NCBI RefSeq assembly: GCF_000227725.2
Contig: NZ_MU255056.1
Location: 1,122,324-1,186,323, forward strand
Length of the DNA stretch: 64,000 nt
Origin: Thiorhodospira sibirica ATCC 700588
GTDB taxonomy: Bacteria; Pseudomonadota; Gammaproteobacteria; Ectothiorhodospirales; Ectothiorhodospiraceae
Reading direction: 5' to 3'
This document shows, piece by piece, positions 1 to 8,554 of the stretch (the first letter of the stretch is position 1; each line of letters begins with the position of its first letter). The position numbers were made by a program, and so were the translations under genes. Below the pieces are notes generated by a model. That model was not told the origin of the DNA. It was given only the letters and a program-made list of their open reading frames with translations, and did not search any database.

Positions 1-1
1 T

Positions 2-52
2 CTCAATCGACTTTTGACCGATGAGGAATGGTCGGAAGTCGCTACCGTCTGA
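2..52 (+). CDS. 3' end of a gene, possibly CheW-like
   Basis: An open frame enters the window and ends at a TGA at 50-52. The last residues read LNRLLTDEEWSEVATV. The two genes behind it, a small hydrophilic ORF and a DUF2802 gene, resemble the segment that follows cheW at the end of flagellar/chemotaxis clusters in Pseudomonas-like gammaproteobacteria, and an acidic 'DEEW' tail would suit a CheW homologue. Only 16 residues are visible, so the family is inferred from context. Confidence 0.4.
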   Translation, partial: LNRLLTDEEWSEVATV

Positions 53-64
53 AAGGATACGCTG

Positions 65-316
65 ATGCCCGTCGATCTGGACCCCATAGCACCGGTAAAT
101 CCCATCAAACCGGGTAGCCGGGTACGCGAAGAAGGTGATCCCTCGCGGCGCTTTCCCGACCAGCTGCCCGAGCTGCAGCGCCGCGAAGAACAGCAAAAGG
201 ACTCAAAAAACGCACCAGAGCGCGACCAAACTGACCGCGCAGACGAAGAGCAGTCAGAGCCTGCACAAAAAAAACCCAAAGATCCGGGATCATCACTGAT
301 TGATGAGTATGTATGA
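65..316 (+). CDS. small hydrophilic hypothetical protein (83 aa)
   Basis: A short reading frame rich in Glu, Arg, Gln, Lys and Pro with no membrane segment or signal peptide; probably largely disordered. It starts 12 bases after the preceding stop, behind an AAAGGA Shine-Dalgarno-like stretch, and its TGA overlaps the ATG of the DUF2802 gene, which suggests one transcript with translational coupling. Small charged ORFs of this kind are often found between cheW and the DUF2802 gene in flagellar loci. No function can be assigned from sequence. Confidence 0.6.
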   Translation: MPVDLDPIAPVNPIKPGSRVREEGDPSRRFPDQLPELQRREEQQKDSKNAPERDQTDRADEEQSEPAQKKPKDPGSSLIDEYV

Positions 317-747
317 TGGGCATTGAAATCTTCCTCATCATCGGCGTACTGACCCTGATACTCCTGGTCATCGTCAGCCTGGCCTTCGTCCTGATCAAGC
401 GCCTGGAACAACGCCTGGATGGTATGAAAAAACGGCTCAGCGAACAGGAAACCTCCGTATTATCCCTGCGCGGTGCGGTCAGCGCATTATACGATGACGC
501 CCAGCAGGTCACCCGGCGCCAAAACCGCATCGAACAACAGCTACGCCAAATTGGCGACCAGCAAGAACAGCTGCTACTGCGAGACCCGGATACCGGCCCC
601 TACCGCCAGGCCATGCACCTGGCCAAAAAAGGCGCCAGCGTCGAAGATCTGGTCACCACCTGCGGCCTCAATCGCGGCGAAGCAGAACTGCTGCTCTCGT
701 TATACCGCACCAAAACCACCCCCCCAAACGACGCCGCTGAAGAATAA
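313..747 (+). CDS. DUF2802 family membrane-anchored protein
   Basis: A 144-residue protein with a single N-terminal membrane helix (about residues 4-28), a predicted coiled coil (about 30-90), and a C-terminal helical segment with CGLNRGEAELLLSLYR, which resembles a helix-turn-helix-like end typical of DUF2802 proteins. Members are found next to chemotaxis and flagellar genes in gammaproteobacteria; their biochemical role is not established. Two ATGs (313 and 316) are possible. It overlaps the preceding gene by 4 bases. It is the last intact gene before a 2.5-kb insertion-rich stretch, so the original downstream neighbour has probably been lost. Confidence 0.75.
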   Translation: MMGIEIFLIIGVLTLILLVIVSLAFVLIKRLEQRLDGMKKRLSEQETSVLSLRGAVSALYDDAQQVTRRQNRIEQQLRQIGDQQEQLLLRDPDTGPYRQAMHLAKKGASVEDLVTTCGLNRGEAELLLSLYRTKTTPPNDAAEE

Positions 748-833
748 AGTCATTCAAATGCTGGTAGTCCTGTAAATGGTAGTGCTGGATATGGTAAAAT
801 GTAGAGGTGATGGGTTCTAAAGCGTAAAAAACC

Positions 834-1541
834 ATGCAGTGTCCTTCGTGTCATTCAGAGAAGGTGATTAAAAATGGCCGTATCCATAACCAAACGCCGA
901 AATTCGCGTGCAAGGCGTGTGGTCGGCAATTTATCGAGAATCCCCAGCATCGACTCAGTGAGGATAAAAAAGCGCTGATTGATAAACGCTTATTGGAAAG
1001 CATTCGACGTGCCGGTATCGCTCGGGTCGTTGGGATTTGACAGCGTTGGCTACAACAGCGATGTGAACCAAAGTTATCAAGAGATACCGCGACAGGTACA
1101 GGTAAAAAACCAAAGGGAAGCGTGTGATCTCATGTGACGCGCTGTGGTCTTTTGTGGGAAACCAGCATCATAAACCCTGGGGTTGGTAAGCGATCGATCA
1201 GGATACGGGCGAAAGGGTCGGCGTGTGTGTCGAGGATCGAAGTCGGCCAGGGGCCAAAGGGCTTTGGGAGTCCTTGCTCGCGGTTATCGTCAATGTAGTG
1301 TGTGTTACACCGATTTTTGGGAGGCCTATCTGGGGTATTGCCCACACAACGCCATCGTGCCGTGGGCAAGGAATCCGGCAAAACCTCTAAAATTAAACGC
1401 TTCAATGCGATATTAAGGCAACGCGTGTCTCGTTTAGTTAGAAAAGCCCTCTCGTTTTCAAAGAACCTCGAAAACCACATTGGAGCTATCTGGTATTTCG
1501 TTCACCATTATAACCAAACCTTGCCTGTCACCGCTGAATGA
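834..1541 (+). pseudogene. degraded IS1-family transposase (InsA/InsB-like)
   Basis: The first 68 codons give an InsA-type zinc finger (MQCPSCHSEKVIKNG, then CKACGRQF) ending at a premature TGA at 1038-1040 where related proteins continue. Further pieces lie in other frames: around 1140 a VGNQHHKPWGW-like segment, around 1290 a CYTDFWEAY-like segment, and from 1302 AVGKESGKTSKIKRFNAILR followed by HIGAIWYFVHHYNQTLPV, the usual C-terminus of cyanobacterial-type IS1 transposases. At least two frameshifts and internal stops are needed, so it is inactive. Terminal repeats could not be identified with confidence. Confidence 0.8.
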
Positions 1542-1549
1542 CCATTCAC

Positions 1550-2213
1550 TATTTCTGCAGGACTACCAAATTGCAGACCCGAATCAAACTGCGGCAACGC
1601 TTACGCTTTACCGGGAAGACCAAGCAAGCTACGATAAGCCAGTGTGCCGGAAAGTTTTATGCGTCTATCCTGGTCGAGACTGAGGACTACAACCCGCATG
1701 CGCCTGAGCAGGCGTCGGTTGGTGTTGATTTCGGTGCTCGTGCGTTGGCGACCCTAAGCAACGGCGAAGTCAACCCCGCCAATCAGAAACTCAAGAAAAA
1801 TGTGAAGGCTTTAACGCGTCGGCAACGGAAGTTATCGCGCAAGGTGAAAGGTAGCCACCGGCAAGCGAAAGCCCAGCTCAAGGTAGCCAAGCTGCAGGCC
1901 CGCATCAGCTACCAACGCCAAGCGGTTCTAGGTGTAAGCTCCATGAGCTGTCGGATACGCTGACGCGCACCTATCAGGTCATCACGATTTGAAAACCTGA
2001 ATGTCACAGAAATGGTCAAAAATCGTCGGCGCGCGCGGTATCAGATGCCGGCTTTGGTGAGTTGAGACGGCAGATTGAATACAAGACCGCGTTTCGCGGT
2101 GTGACCGTGGTCGTCGCGGATCGGTTCTTCCCGTCCTCGAAGAATTGCCACACCTGCGGGAAAATCCATGACATGCCGCTGAACGCGCGGCAAATAATCT
2201 GCGACTGCAGTCA
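1550..2213 (+). pseudogene. tnpB: degraded TnpB (IS200/IS605-IS607 type), interrupted by an insertion
   Basis: In frame from about 1550 the sequence encodes the middle of a TnpB, including the RuvC-I segment VGVDFGARALATLSNGE and the following basic helix. The frame breaks after about 1930 (premature stop at 1961-1963). Later TnpB segments appear in other frames: a DLNV-type RuvC-II remnant near 2000 and, from about 2062, VVVADRFFPSSKNCHTCGK of the RuvC-III/zinc-finger region. The match stops inside the zinc finger exactly where the element at 2217 begins, and no remainder appears on its far side. The N-terminus is also missing. It differs clearly from the two TnpB copies at 2345 and 28431. 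Confidence 0.8.
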
Positions 2214-2344
2214 TATCATCAGTTTGCGCGGGAAACCCCGGCCGCAAGGCCAAGGAGGGATAGCGCGGCGTGCGAAGCAAGCCTCCTGCTCCCGCGCTCC
2301 TTTCTATGTTGAGGTTTTACACAGTGCGCTATCGCGTGTAATGT

Positions 2345-3147
2345 ATGGATATGGACATCAAACGCGCCTACCGCTTCCGGTTCTATCCAACGCCCGCGCA
2401 GGAACAAACCCTTGCCCGGACGTTCGGTTGTGTGCGTTTTCGCTTACAACCACATGCTGCGGCTGCGTACGGATGCGTGGTTCAAGGACCAAAAGCGCGT
2501 CGGCTATCACGAGACCTCCGCACGACTGACCGAGTTGAAGAAGACGCCAGAACATGCGTGGCTCAACGAAGTCAGCAGCGTCCCGGTACAGCAGGCGTTA
2601 CGCCATTTGCAAACGGCGTTCGCCAACTTTTTTGCCAAGCGTGCCGGGTATCCCGCGTTCAAGCGCAAGGACGGCTCGCAGTCAGCGGAATACACGACGA
2701 GCGCCTTCAAAGACGTGGCGGCACCTTCCAGGTGCCGCTGAAAACCAAGCGAACGCAAGATGCGTCCGCCACGTGCGCTCAACCCGGTTGATCAACGAAA
2801 AGCAAGTGATCGCCGTCGAGACGCTGGCCGTGAGCCACCTGCAGAAGAACCGCTGTCTGGCGAAGTCCATCAGTGATGCAGGCTAGTCGGAGTTTGTCCG
2901 GCAGTTAACGTACAAGGCGCAATGGTGTGGGCGAATGCTGGTGGGTATCGACCGCTGGTATCCGTCGAGCAAACGCTGTTCTGAGTGTGGACACACCGTA
3001 GCGAAAATGCCGCTGTCTGTCCGAGATTGGGTCTGCCCGGAATGCGGCAGTCTCCACGACCGCGATGTGAATGCAGCGCGCAATGTGTTAACCGCCGGGC
3101 TGGCGGGGTTAGTCTGTGGAGAGAACGTAAGTCCCGTGTTGCTGTAA
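2345..3147 (+). pseudogene. tnpB: tnpB remnant, copy 1 (frameshifts, nonsense codon, internal deletion)
   Basis: The N-terminus reads MDMDIKRAYRFRFYPTPAQE, the usual TnpB start, but an extra C near 2450 (absent from copy 2) shifts the frame. As in copy 2, the coding sequence runs to ...YTTSAFKD, enters a REP-like unit at 2715-2772, and then resumes in another frame at STRLINEKQVI near the RuvC-II region, so roughly 150 residues including the RuvC-I aspartate are missing. A TAG at 2884-2886 replaces the Trp codon of copy 2. The zinc finger (CSECGHTVAK...CPECGSLHDRD) survives. It cannot encode an active nuclease. Confidence 0.85.
2715..2772 (+). repeat. REP-like unit (family A) inside tnpB copy 1
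   Basis: A 58-base unit starting GTGGCGGCACC and ending GTCCGCCAC. Its first half folds as GCGGCACC-TTCCA-GGTGCCGC. The same architecture occurs at 11171-11346, 28800, 35504, 51733 and 61785. Here it marks the junction of the deletion within tnpB. Confidence 0.8.
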
Positions 3148-3212
3148 AGCGGCATCGGCTGATCTCGTTGAAACAGAAAGTCCTGATCGTGAGGTTAGGA
3201 ATCCCCGTCCTT

Positions 3213-3245
3213 CCTGCCTGCCGCGACGCACGCGGCGCAGGCAGG
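3213..3245 (+). repeat. 33-base palindrome inserted in the IS right-end hairpin
   Basis: The right-end hairpin of copy 2 reads CCCCGTCCTTTAGGGCGGGG. In copy 1 a 33-base segment with CCTGCCTGC and GCAGGCAGG arms and an inner CGCG/CGCG pair sits between CCGTCCTT and TAGGGCGG. The insertion extends the stem rather than breaking it. Confidence 0.75.
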
Positions 3246-3380
3246 TAGGGCGGGGAGGATGTCAAGAGCGGTTTTTATGCAGCACATCGTGGGGCTGTGC
3301 CAGCAGGCGATGATAGGCTCTAAGGTCACGCCTTGCTGTCACGCCCTTGTTGACTTTTAATCGACCCTTTTATAGGCATC

Positions 3381-3938
3381 GTGGAAACGGATCTGAAAAA
3401 ACGCTTGATCGGTGCAGCCATCTTGATCGCCTTGGCGGTTATTTTTGTGCCGATGGTGCTCGACGGTGCGGGGTATGAAGCGCGGCTCACTGAGGCGCCG
3501 CGCATACCGCCGCCTCCGGTATTGCCGCGTCCGGCGCTTCCCCCACCGGATTTGCAGATGATACCGCCCCCCGAAGAACCCGCTGTTCGCATCAATCAAA
3601 GAGAATCCCTACCTCCTTCGCTGGCGGGCATCCCGCCAGCATCCACCCCCGCCCCGGCCCCTGCGCCGGTGGCGCCACAGACTGATCTAAACCCCCGCCC
3701 GTTGAGCGGGTGGGCGGTACAAGTCCACAGTTTCGGTCAGGAAGGCACGGCCTTGAGTGAAAAACAGCGCTTGCAGGCCCTGGGGCTTGCGGTGTTTGTC
3801 GAGCCCTTTGCCCGTGATGGACGGCAGTTTTTTCGGGTCAAGGTGGGCCCCTTTACCGAACGCAGTGAGGCGCATACCCTCCAACAACGGCTGCGCAATG
3901 AACACAATCTGGATGGTATTTTAGTCAGCTATCCCTGA
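3381..3938 (+). CDS. dedD: DedD-like SPOR domain cell-division protein
   Basis: A 185-residue protein that starts at GTG (METDLKKRLIGAAIL). It has a short cytoplasmic N-terminus, one membrane helix (about residues 8-27), a proline-rich periplasmic linker (about 45-105) and a C-terminal SPOR domain (about 108-184; WAVQVHSFG and FFRVKVGPF). SPOR domains bind denuded glycan strands at the septum. The dedD-cvpA-purF order is the classical gammaproteobacterial one, but the folC usually found upstream is missing: the region before it is insertion debris. Nothing recognisable lies between 3266 and 3380. Confidence 0.88.
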   Translation: METDLKKRLIGAAILIALAVIFVPMVLDGAGYEARLTEAPRIPPPPVLPRPALPPPDLQMIPPPEEPAVRINQRESLPPSLAGIPPASTPAPAPAPVAPQTDLNPRPLSGWAVQVHSFGQEGTALSEKQRLQALGLAVFVEPFARDGRQFFRVKVGPFTERSEAHTLQQRLRNEHNLDGILVSYP

Positions 3939-4041
3939 AAATAGTGTGTATCGCGTTTGGCATGGCGGCGGGAATGGTTTTAGCCTGCCTCGTGTCGTGC
4001 TGCCTCTAGCCTCTTTTTAACCTACCCTGGTCGCTTACGCT

Positions 4042-4572
4042 ATGATTTGGATCGATATTATTATTTTAGCCATCATCATGATCTCTACCCTGATCGGCAT
4101 GTTTCGGGGCTTTGTCAGTGAGGCCTTGTCTCTGGCCACCTGGATTTTGGCGGTGTGGATCGGGATTGCCTATGCCGCGACGCTGTCGCACAGCATTTTG
4201 CCGGAGGCGATTACCGAGCCGAATCTGCGCGTGGGGATTGCCTTTGCGATTTTATTTGTCAGCACGCTGATTATCGGCGGGGTGATCAATCTGCTGGCCT
4301 CGATGCTGGTGAAAAAAACCGGCCTAAGCGGGACCAATATGAGCATCGGACTGGTATTTGGTCTGGGGCGCGGGGTGTTGATCATTGCGGCAGCAATCTT
4401 GCTGGCGGGTCTGACCACCTTGCCGGAGCAGGCCTTTTGGCAAGAGAGTATCATTTTACCAAAGATGGAGCCGGTGGCTTTGTGGCTGCGTGATTTGTTG
4501 CCCCAGGACTTAGCGAGCCATTTTCGCCTTGAGGGGATTTCCTCCCAAGGTATGCGTTCTCCCAACCCGTGA
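4042..4572 (+). CDS. cvpA: CvpA family membrane protein
   Basis: A 176-residue protein with four predicted membrane helices (about residues 3-22, 28-46, 62-86, 100-122) and a typical CvpA start (MIWIDIIILAIIMISTLIGM). CvpA was named for colicin V production in E. coli and is commonly co-transcribed with purF; it has been linked to envelope homeostasis. It ends 10 bases before purF. Length and position match the family. Confidence 0.9.
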   Translation: MIWIDIIILAIIMISTLIGMFRGFVSEALSLATWILAVWIGIAYAATLSHSILPEAITEPNLRVGIAFAILFVSTLIIGGVINLLASMLVKKTGLSGTNMSIGLVFGLGRGVLIIAAAILLAGLTTLPEQAFWQESIILPKMEPVALWLRDLLPQDLASHFRLEGISSQGMRSPNP

Positions 4573-4582
4573 GTAACTGACT

Positions 4583-6091
4583 ATGTGCGGAATCGTTGGC
4601 ATTGTTGGCCATAGCCCTGTGAATCAGGCCCTGTATGACGCCTTGCTGGTATTGCAGCATCGTGGCCAGGATGCCGCCGGTATCGTCACCTGCGATGCGG
4701 AGGGGCGTTTGCATCTGTGCAAGGATAATGGCTTGGTGCGCGATGTGTTCAGCGCCCGGCATATGCATAATCTGCTGGGTACCATGGGGATTGGCCATGT
4801 ACGCTACCCCACCGCCGGCAGTGCCTCCTCTGCCGAGGCGCAACCCTTTTATGTGAATTCCCCGTTTGGGATTACCCTGGGCCATAACGGCAATCTGACC
4901 AATGCCGCCGAACTCAAGCGCGAGCTATTTTTGCAGGATCGCCGTCATATCAATACCGATTCGGACTCCGAGATCCTGCTCAATATTCTCGCTCAGGAGC
5001 TGTTGGGACAGCAGGGGCTGGAACTGGGGCCCGCCTCGGTATTTCGGGCGGTAGAGGGGGTGCATCGACGCTGCCGGGGAGCCTATGCGGTGGTGGCGAT
5101 GTTTGCCGGGCAGGGGATGCTGGCCTTTCGTGATCCCATCGGCATTCGTCCGGTGGTATTCGGGCAGCGTATGAGCGCGCAGGGGATGGAATATATGGTG
5201 GCCTCGGAGAGCGTGGCACTCAATACCCTGGGCTTTGAGCTGGTGCGCGATCTGGAACCCGGCGAGGCGATTTATATTGAGGCGGATGGCACCCTGCATA
5301 CCCAAATCTGTGCGCACAGTCCACAATTTGCACCGTGCATCTTTGAATATGTGTATTTCGCCCGTCCCGATTCAGTGATTGATAATGTCTTTGTGCATCG
5401 GGCGCGGATGCGCATGGGCAAGCGCCTGGGGCAAAAAATTCGCCGCTGCTGGCCTGAGCATGATATTGATGTGATCATCCCCATCCCGGATACCGGGCGC
5501 ACGGTGGCGCTGGAAATGGCGCATGAGCTGGGGATCAAATACCGCGAGGGCTTTATCAAAAACCGCTATATCGGGCGCACCTTCATCATGCCCGGCCAAA
5601 CCCAGCGGCGTAAGTCAGTCCGCCAAAAACTCAACAGCATTCACCTGGAATTCAAGGGCAAAAACGTGCTGCTGGTGGATGATTCCATTGTACGCGGCAC
5701 CACCTCACGCGAAATCGTCTCCATGGCGCGTGAATCCGGTGCGCGCAAGGTGTATTTTGCCTCCGCCGCGCCGCCGGTGCGCTATCCCAATATTTATGGC
5801 ATTGACATGCCCGCCGCCGATGAGCTGATTGCGCACAACCGCGATGAGGCACAAGTCTGTACGGCGCTGGGTGCAGATCGCCTGATTTATCAGGATCTGG
5901 AGGATTTGATCGAGTCGGTGCGCAAGGGCAATCCACGCCTGAAAACGCTGGACTGCTCGGTCTTCACCGGCGAGTATGTCAGCGAAGTGCAGGGGGAGTA
6001 TTTTCACATGCTGCGCCAGAAACGTAACGATCAGGCCAAGCAGGATCAGCTGCGCCCCTCGGCGACGCTGGATCTGCACAACCATGCCTGA
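4583..6091 (+). CDS. purF: amidophosphoribosyltransferase
   Basis: A 502-residue enzyme for the first committed step of purine synthesis, moving glutamine amide nitrogen onto PRPP. After Met comes the catalytic Cys2 of the class II (Ntn) glutaminase domain ([10 protein letters not shown]). HVRYPTAGS follows near residue 73. The PRPP-binding loop is [16 protein letters not shown] (about residues 363-378). Length is normal for proteobacterial PurF. It follows cvpA closely and is probably in the same transcript. Confidence 0.97.
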   Translation: MCGIVGIVGHSPVNQALYDALLVLQHRGQDAAGIVTCDAEGRLHLCKDNGLVRDVFSARHMHNLLGTMGIGHVRYPTAGSASSAEAQPFYVNSPFGITLGHNGNLTNAAELKRELFLQDRRHINTDSDSEILLNILAQELLGQQGLELGPASVFRAVEGVHRRCRGAYAVVAMFAGQGMLAFRDPIGIRPVVFGQRMSAQGMEYMVASESVALNTLGFELVRDLEPGEAIYIEADGTLHTQICAHSPQFAPCIFEYVYFARPDSVIDNVFVHRARMRMGKRLGQKIRRCWPEHDIDVIIPIPDTGRTVALEMAHELGIKYREGFIKNRYIGRTFIMPGQTQRRKSVRQKLNSIHLEFKGKNVLLVDDSIVRGTTSREIVSMARESGARKVYFASAAPPVRYPNIYGIDMPAADELIAHNRDEAQVCTALGADRLIYQDLEDLIESVRKGNPRLKTLDCSVFTGEYVSEVQGEYFHMLRQKRNDQAKQDQLRPSATLDLHNHA

Positions 6092-6109
6092 GTTATCTCC
6101 TGTCTTCGC

Positions 6110-6817
6110 GTGAAAGGTTTGAGTCTTGCGGTCATCGTGTGCCTGACGATGCTGTTTCCCATCACATGCGCGCTGGCGCAATCGCAACGCTGGGGCATCT
6201 GGCCAGACCTGTTTTTTGATGAATATCTTTCGGATGAACACATGGTAATTGACGACACTGAAAGGGCACAGATGCAAGCCTGGCGTGAGCAGCTTAAAGC
6301 CGTGCTGGCGCAGCATTTTCCCCAGGAGCCGCTATCGCCTTTGGTGGTGGTGCGCATTGAGGAGCAGCGCCTGTATCTGTTTCCGACGGCAGAGGATGAA
6401 GAACTGCGTATCTTTCCCATTTCCACCTCGCGCCACGGCATCGGCAGTGAGGAAGGCAGCTACAAGACGCCGCAGGGGGTACATCGTATCCGCCAGAAAA
6501 TCGGTGCCGGGCAGCCCAAAGGGGCGATTTTTCGCGCCCGCATCCCCACCGGTGAGATTGCCAGACTGGTTACAGAACCCGAACGCACCCCCCGCGATAA
6601 CATCACCAGCCGCATTCTTTGGCTGGAGGGTCTGGAAGAGGGGGTTAATCGCGGTCCGGGGATTGACTCCTTTGCCCGCTATATCTACATCCACGGCACC
6701 GATGAAGAAGGCTTGATCGGAACGCCGGCCTCGGATGGCTGTGTGCGCATGAGAAATCAAGACGTAATCTGGCTGTATGAGCAACTGCCACAGGGCACAC
6801 TGGTGATCATTCAGTGA
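6110..6817 (+). CDS. L,D-transpeptidase (YkuD domain), secreted
   Basis: A 235-residue protein starting at GTG, with an N-terminal signal peptide (residues 1-24, cleavage after ALA) and a YkuD catalytic domain. The active-site signature is visible as IHGTDEEGLIG followed by SDGCVRM, with His near residue 195 and the nucleophilic Cys near 211. Such enzymes cross-link peptidoglycan through meso-DAP or attach lipoproteins to it. It starts 18 bases after purF; no clear Shine-Dalgarno sequence is seen, so the start could lie slightly elsewhere. No LysM or other peptidoglycan-binding domain is present. Confidence 0.88.
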   Translation: MKGLSLAVIVCLTMLFPITCALAQSQRWGIWPDLFFDEYLSDEHMVIDDTERAQMQAWREQLKAVLAQHFPQEPLSPLVVVRIEEQRLYLFPTAEDEELRIFPISTSRHGIGSEEGSYKTPQGVHRIRQKIGAGQPKGAIFRARIPTGEIARLVTEPERTPRDNITSRILWLEGLEEGVNRGPGIDSFARYIYIHGTDEEGLIGTPASDGCVRMRNQDVIWLYEQLPQGTLVIIQ

Positions 6818-6893
6818 GCGCCGCCAAAATTGCCATCGCCAGGCGACCCGCGATACCTGGACCGCCTAGAGAGCTTACACCTAGAGGTTTTTT

Positions 6894-7784
6894 ATGTCAT
6901 TTCCTAGCATTGAACAGTGTGTCGGCAATACCCCGCTGGTACAGTTGCAACGCCTGACCGATCCGCAGCGCAATACCTTGCTGGTTAAATTGGAAGGCAA
7001 TAATCCCGCCGGTTCGGTCAAGGATCGGGCCGCGCTGTCGATGATTCAGGGCGCGGAGGCGCGGGGCGAGATTGCGCCGGGAGACACCCTGATTGAGGCG
7101 ACCAGCGGCAATACCGGCATCGCCTTGGCCATGGCCGCCGCCATCAAAGGCTATCATCTGATGCTGATCATGCCGGAGAATATGAGCCTTGAGCGGCGCG
7201 CCACCATGAAAGCCTTTGGCGCAGAGATTGTGCCGGTGACGGCGGCACAGGGCATGGAAGGGGCGCGTGATCTGGCCCAGCAACTCCAGGCAAAAGGCCG
7301 GGGCAAGGTACTGGATCAATTTGCCAATGCCGATAACCCACGGGCGCATTTCACCGGCACCGGTCCGGAAATCTGGCGCGATACCCACGGGCAGGTGAGC
7401 CACTTTGTCAGCGCGATGGGCACCACCGGAACCATCATGGGCACCTCGCAATACCTCAAACAACAAAATCCGGCCATTCAGATCATCGGCGTACAACCGC
7501 AGGAAGGCGCCAGCATTCCGGGGATTCGCCGCTGGCCCGAGGCCTATTTACCCAGAATTTTTGACCCCAGCGCTGTTGATCAGCTGCTGGAAGTGTCCCA
7601 ACCCTTGGCCGAGCTGACCATGCAGCGCCTGGCGCAGGAAGAAGGCATCTTTTGCGGCGTCTCTTCTGGCGGTGCGGTGGCCTGTGCCCTGCAGCTTTGC
7701 GAGCACCTCGAAGGCGCGGTGATCGTCACCATTGTCTGTGATCGCGGTGATCGCTACATCTCTACGGGTGTGTTCCCGGCATGA
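6894..7784 (+). CDS. cysM: cysteine synthase B (O-acetylserine sulfhydrylase B)
   Basis: A 296-residue fold-type II PLP enzyme forming cysteine from O-acetylserine and sulfide or thiosulfate. The PLP lysine lies in NNPAGSVKDRA (about residue 44), the substrate loop is TSGNTGIALAMA, and the phosphate-binding loop is GTTGTIMG. The length and the N-terminus (IEQCVGNTPLVQLQRL) favour CysM over CysK. A copy of the short motif AGCTTACACCTAG lies 10 bases upstream. Its TGA overlaps the start of the exonuclease gene (ATGA). Confidence 0.92.
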   Translation: MSFPSIEQCVGNTPLVQLQRLTDPQRNTLLVKLEGNNPAGSVKDRAALSMIQGAEARGEIAPGDTLIEATSGNTGIALAMAAAIKGYHLMLIMPENMSLERRATMKAFGAEIVPVTAAQGMEGARDLAQQLQAKGRGKVLDQFANADNPRAHFTGTGPEIWRDTHGQVSHFVSAMGTTGTIMGTSQYLKQQNPAIQIIGVQPQEGASIPGIRRWPEAYLPRIFDPSAVDQLLEVSQPLAELTMQRLAQEEGIFCGVSSGGAVACALQLCEHLEGAVIVTIVCDRGDRYISTGVFPA

Positions 7785-8554
7785 ATCCGGTCATGATTTT
7801 TGACATCGAAACCGTGCCAGATACCCAGGCCGGACGCACCCTGCATGAAGGGCTGGCGGATATGGATGACCAAGCCGTTGCCGCCGCGCTGGGACATCTG
7901 CGCCGCCAGCAAAACGGGACGGATTTTCTCCCTTTGCATCTGCATCGGGTGGTCGCCATCTCGGTGGTTCTGGCAACCCACGATACTCTCAAGGTCTGGT
8001 CTTTGGGGGATCTGGATGCAGATGAGGCGGAGTTACTCAGTCGCTTTTTTGCCGGCATCGAGCGCTATCACCCCACCCTGGTGAGCTGGAACGGCAGCGG
8101 CTTTGATTTACCCGTGCTGCATTATCGCGGCCTCCTGCACGGGATCAGCGCGCCGGATTATTGGGAAATCGGCGACCAGGCGCGGGAATTTCGCTATAAC
8201 AACTACCTTGGGCGTTATCACTGGCGACATATCGACCTGATGGACGTACTCGCCGGGTATCAACCCCGCGCCAATGCCCCGCTGACGCAGATCGCCACCA
8301 TGCTGGGCTTTCCCGGCAAGATGGGCATGAGCGGCGATAAGGTCTGGGAAGCCTGGCAACGCGGTGACCTGGAAGGCATCCGCAACTACTGCGAAACCGA
8401 CGTACTCAATACCTATCTGGTGTATCTGCGCTTTGAGCGTTTCCGTGGCCGCTTGGATGCGACCGCTCTGCAGGCGGAACAACAGCGCCTGCGCGAGATG
8501 CTCAGCCAGTCTCCCAAACCACATCTGCAAGCCTTTCTCCATGCCTGGCCATAA
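7781..8554 (+). CDS. predicted DEDD 3'-5' exonuclease (PolB-like)
   Basis: A 257-residue protein of the 'predicted 3'-5' exonuclease, DNA polymerase B-like' family. Exo I is IFDIETVPD (Asp and Glu near residues 6 and 8), Exo II is SWNGSGFDLPVLHYR, and Exo III is NYCETDVLNTYLVY with the Tyr-x-x-x-Asp spacing of the DEDDy subgroup. It has no polymerase domain. It overlaps cysM by 4 bases and rlmD by 14, so the three genes are probably translationally coupled. The cellular role of this family is not known; RNA or DNA trimming is inferred from the fold. Confidence 0.82.
   Translation: MNPVMIFDIETVPDTQAGRTLHEGLADMDDQAVAAALGHLRRQQNGTDFLPLHLHRVVAISVVLATHDTLKVWSLGDLDADEAELLSRFFAGIERYHPTLVSWNGSGFDLPVLHYRGLLHGISAPDYWEIGDQAREFRYNNYLGRYHWRHIDLMDVLAGYQPRANAPLTQIATMLGFPGKMGMSGDKVWEAWQRGDLEGIRNYCETDVLNTYLVYLRFERFRGRLDATALQAEQQRLREMLSQSPKPHLQAFLHAWP

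Larger units (their letters stand above)
2217..3265 (+). mobile_element. TnpB-derived IS200/IS605-type element, copy 1 (1,049 bp)
   Basis: This segment is collinear with 28303-29317. The two copies share the left edge (CATCAGTTTGCGCGGG...) and the right edge (...GGATGTCAA), while flanks differ, so these are taken as element ends. Copy 1 is 34 bases longer: one extra C near 2450 and a 33-base palindrome at 3213-3245 inside the terminal hairpin. The right end carries the CCCCGTCCTT...AGGGCGGGG hairpin typical of IS605-type elements. No TnpA is present, so it would need help from elsewhere to move. It sits inside the zinc finger of an older tnpB. Confidence 0.8.

Noticed and set aside
774..1570. 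terminal inverted repeats for the IS1-like remnant
   Set aside because: TAAATGGTAGTGCTGG near 774 and the region after 1541 share only short words; no convincing pair or target duplication.
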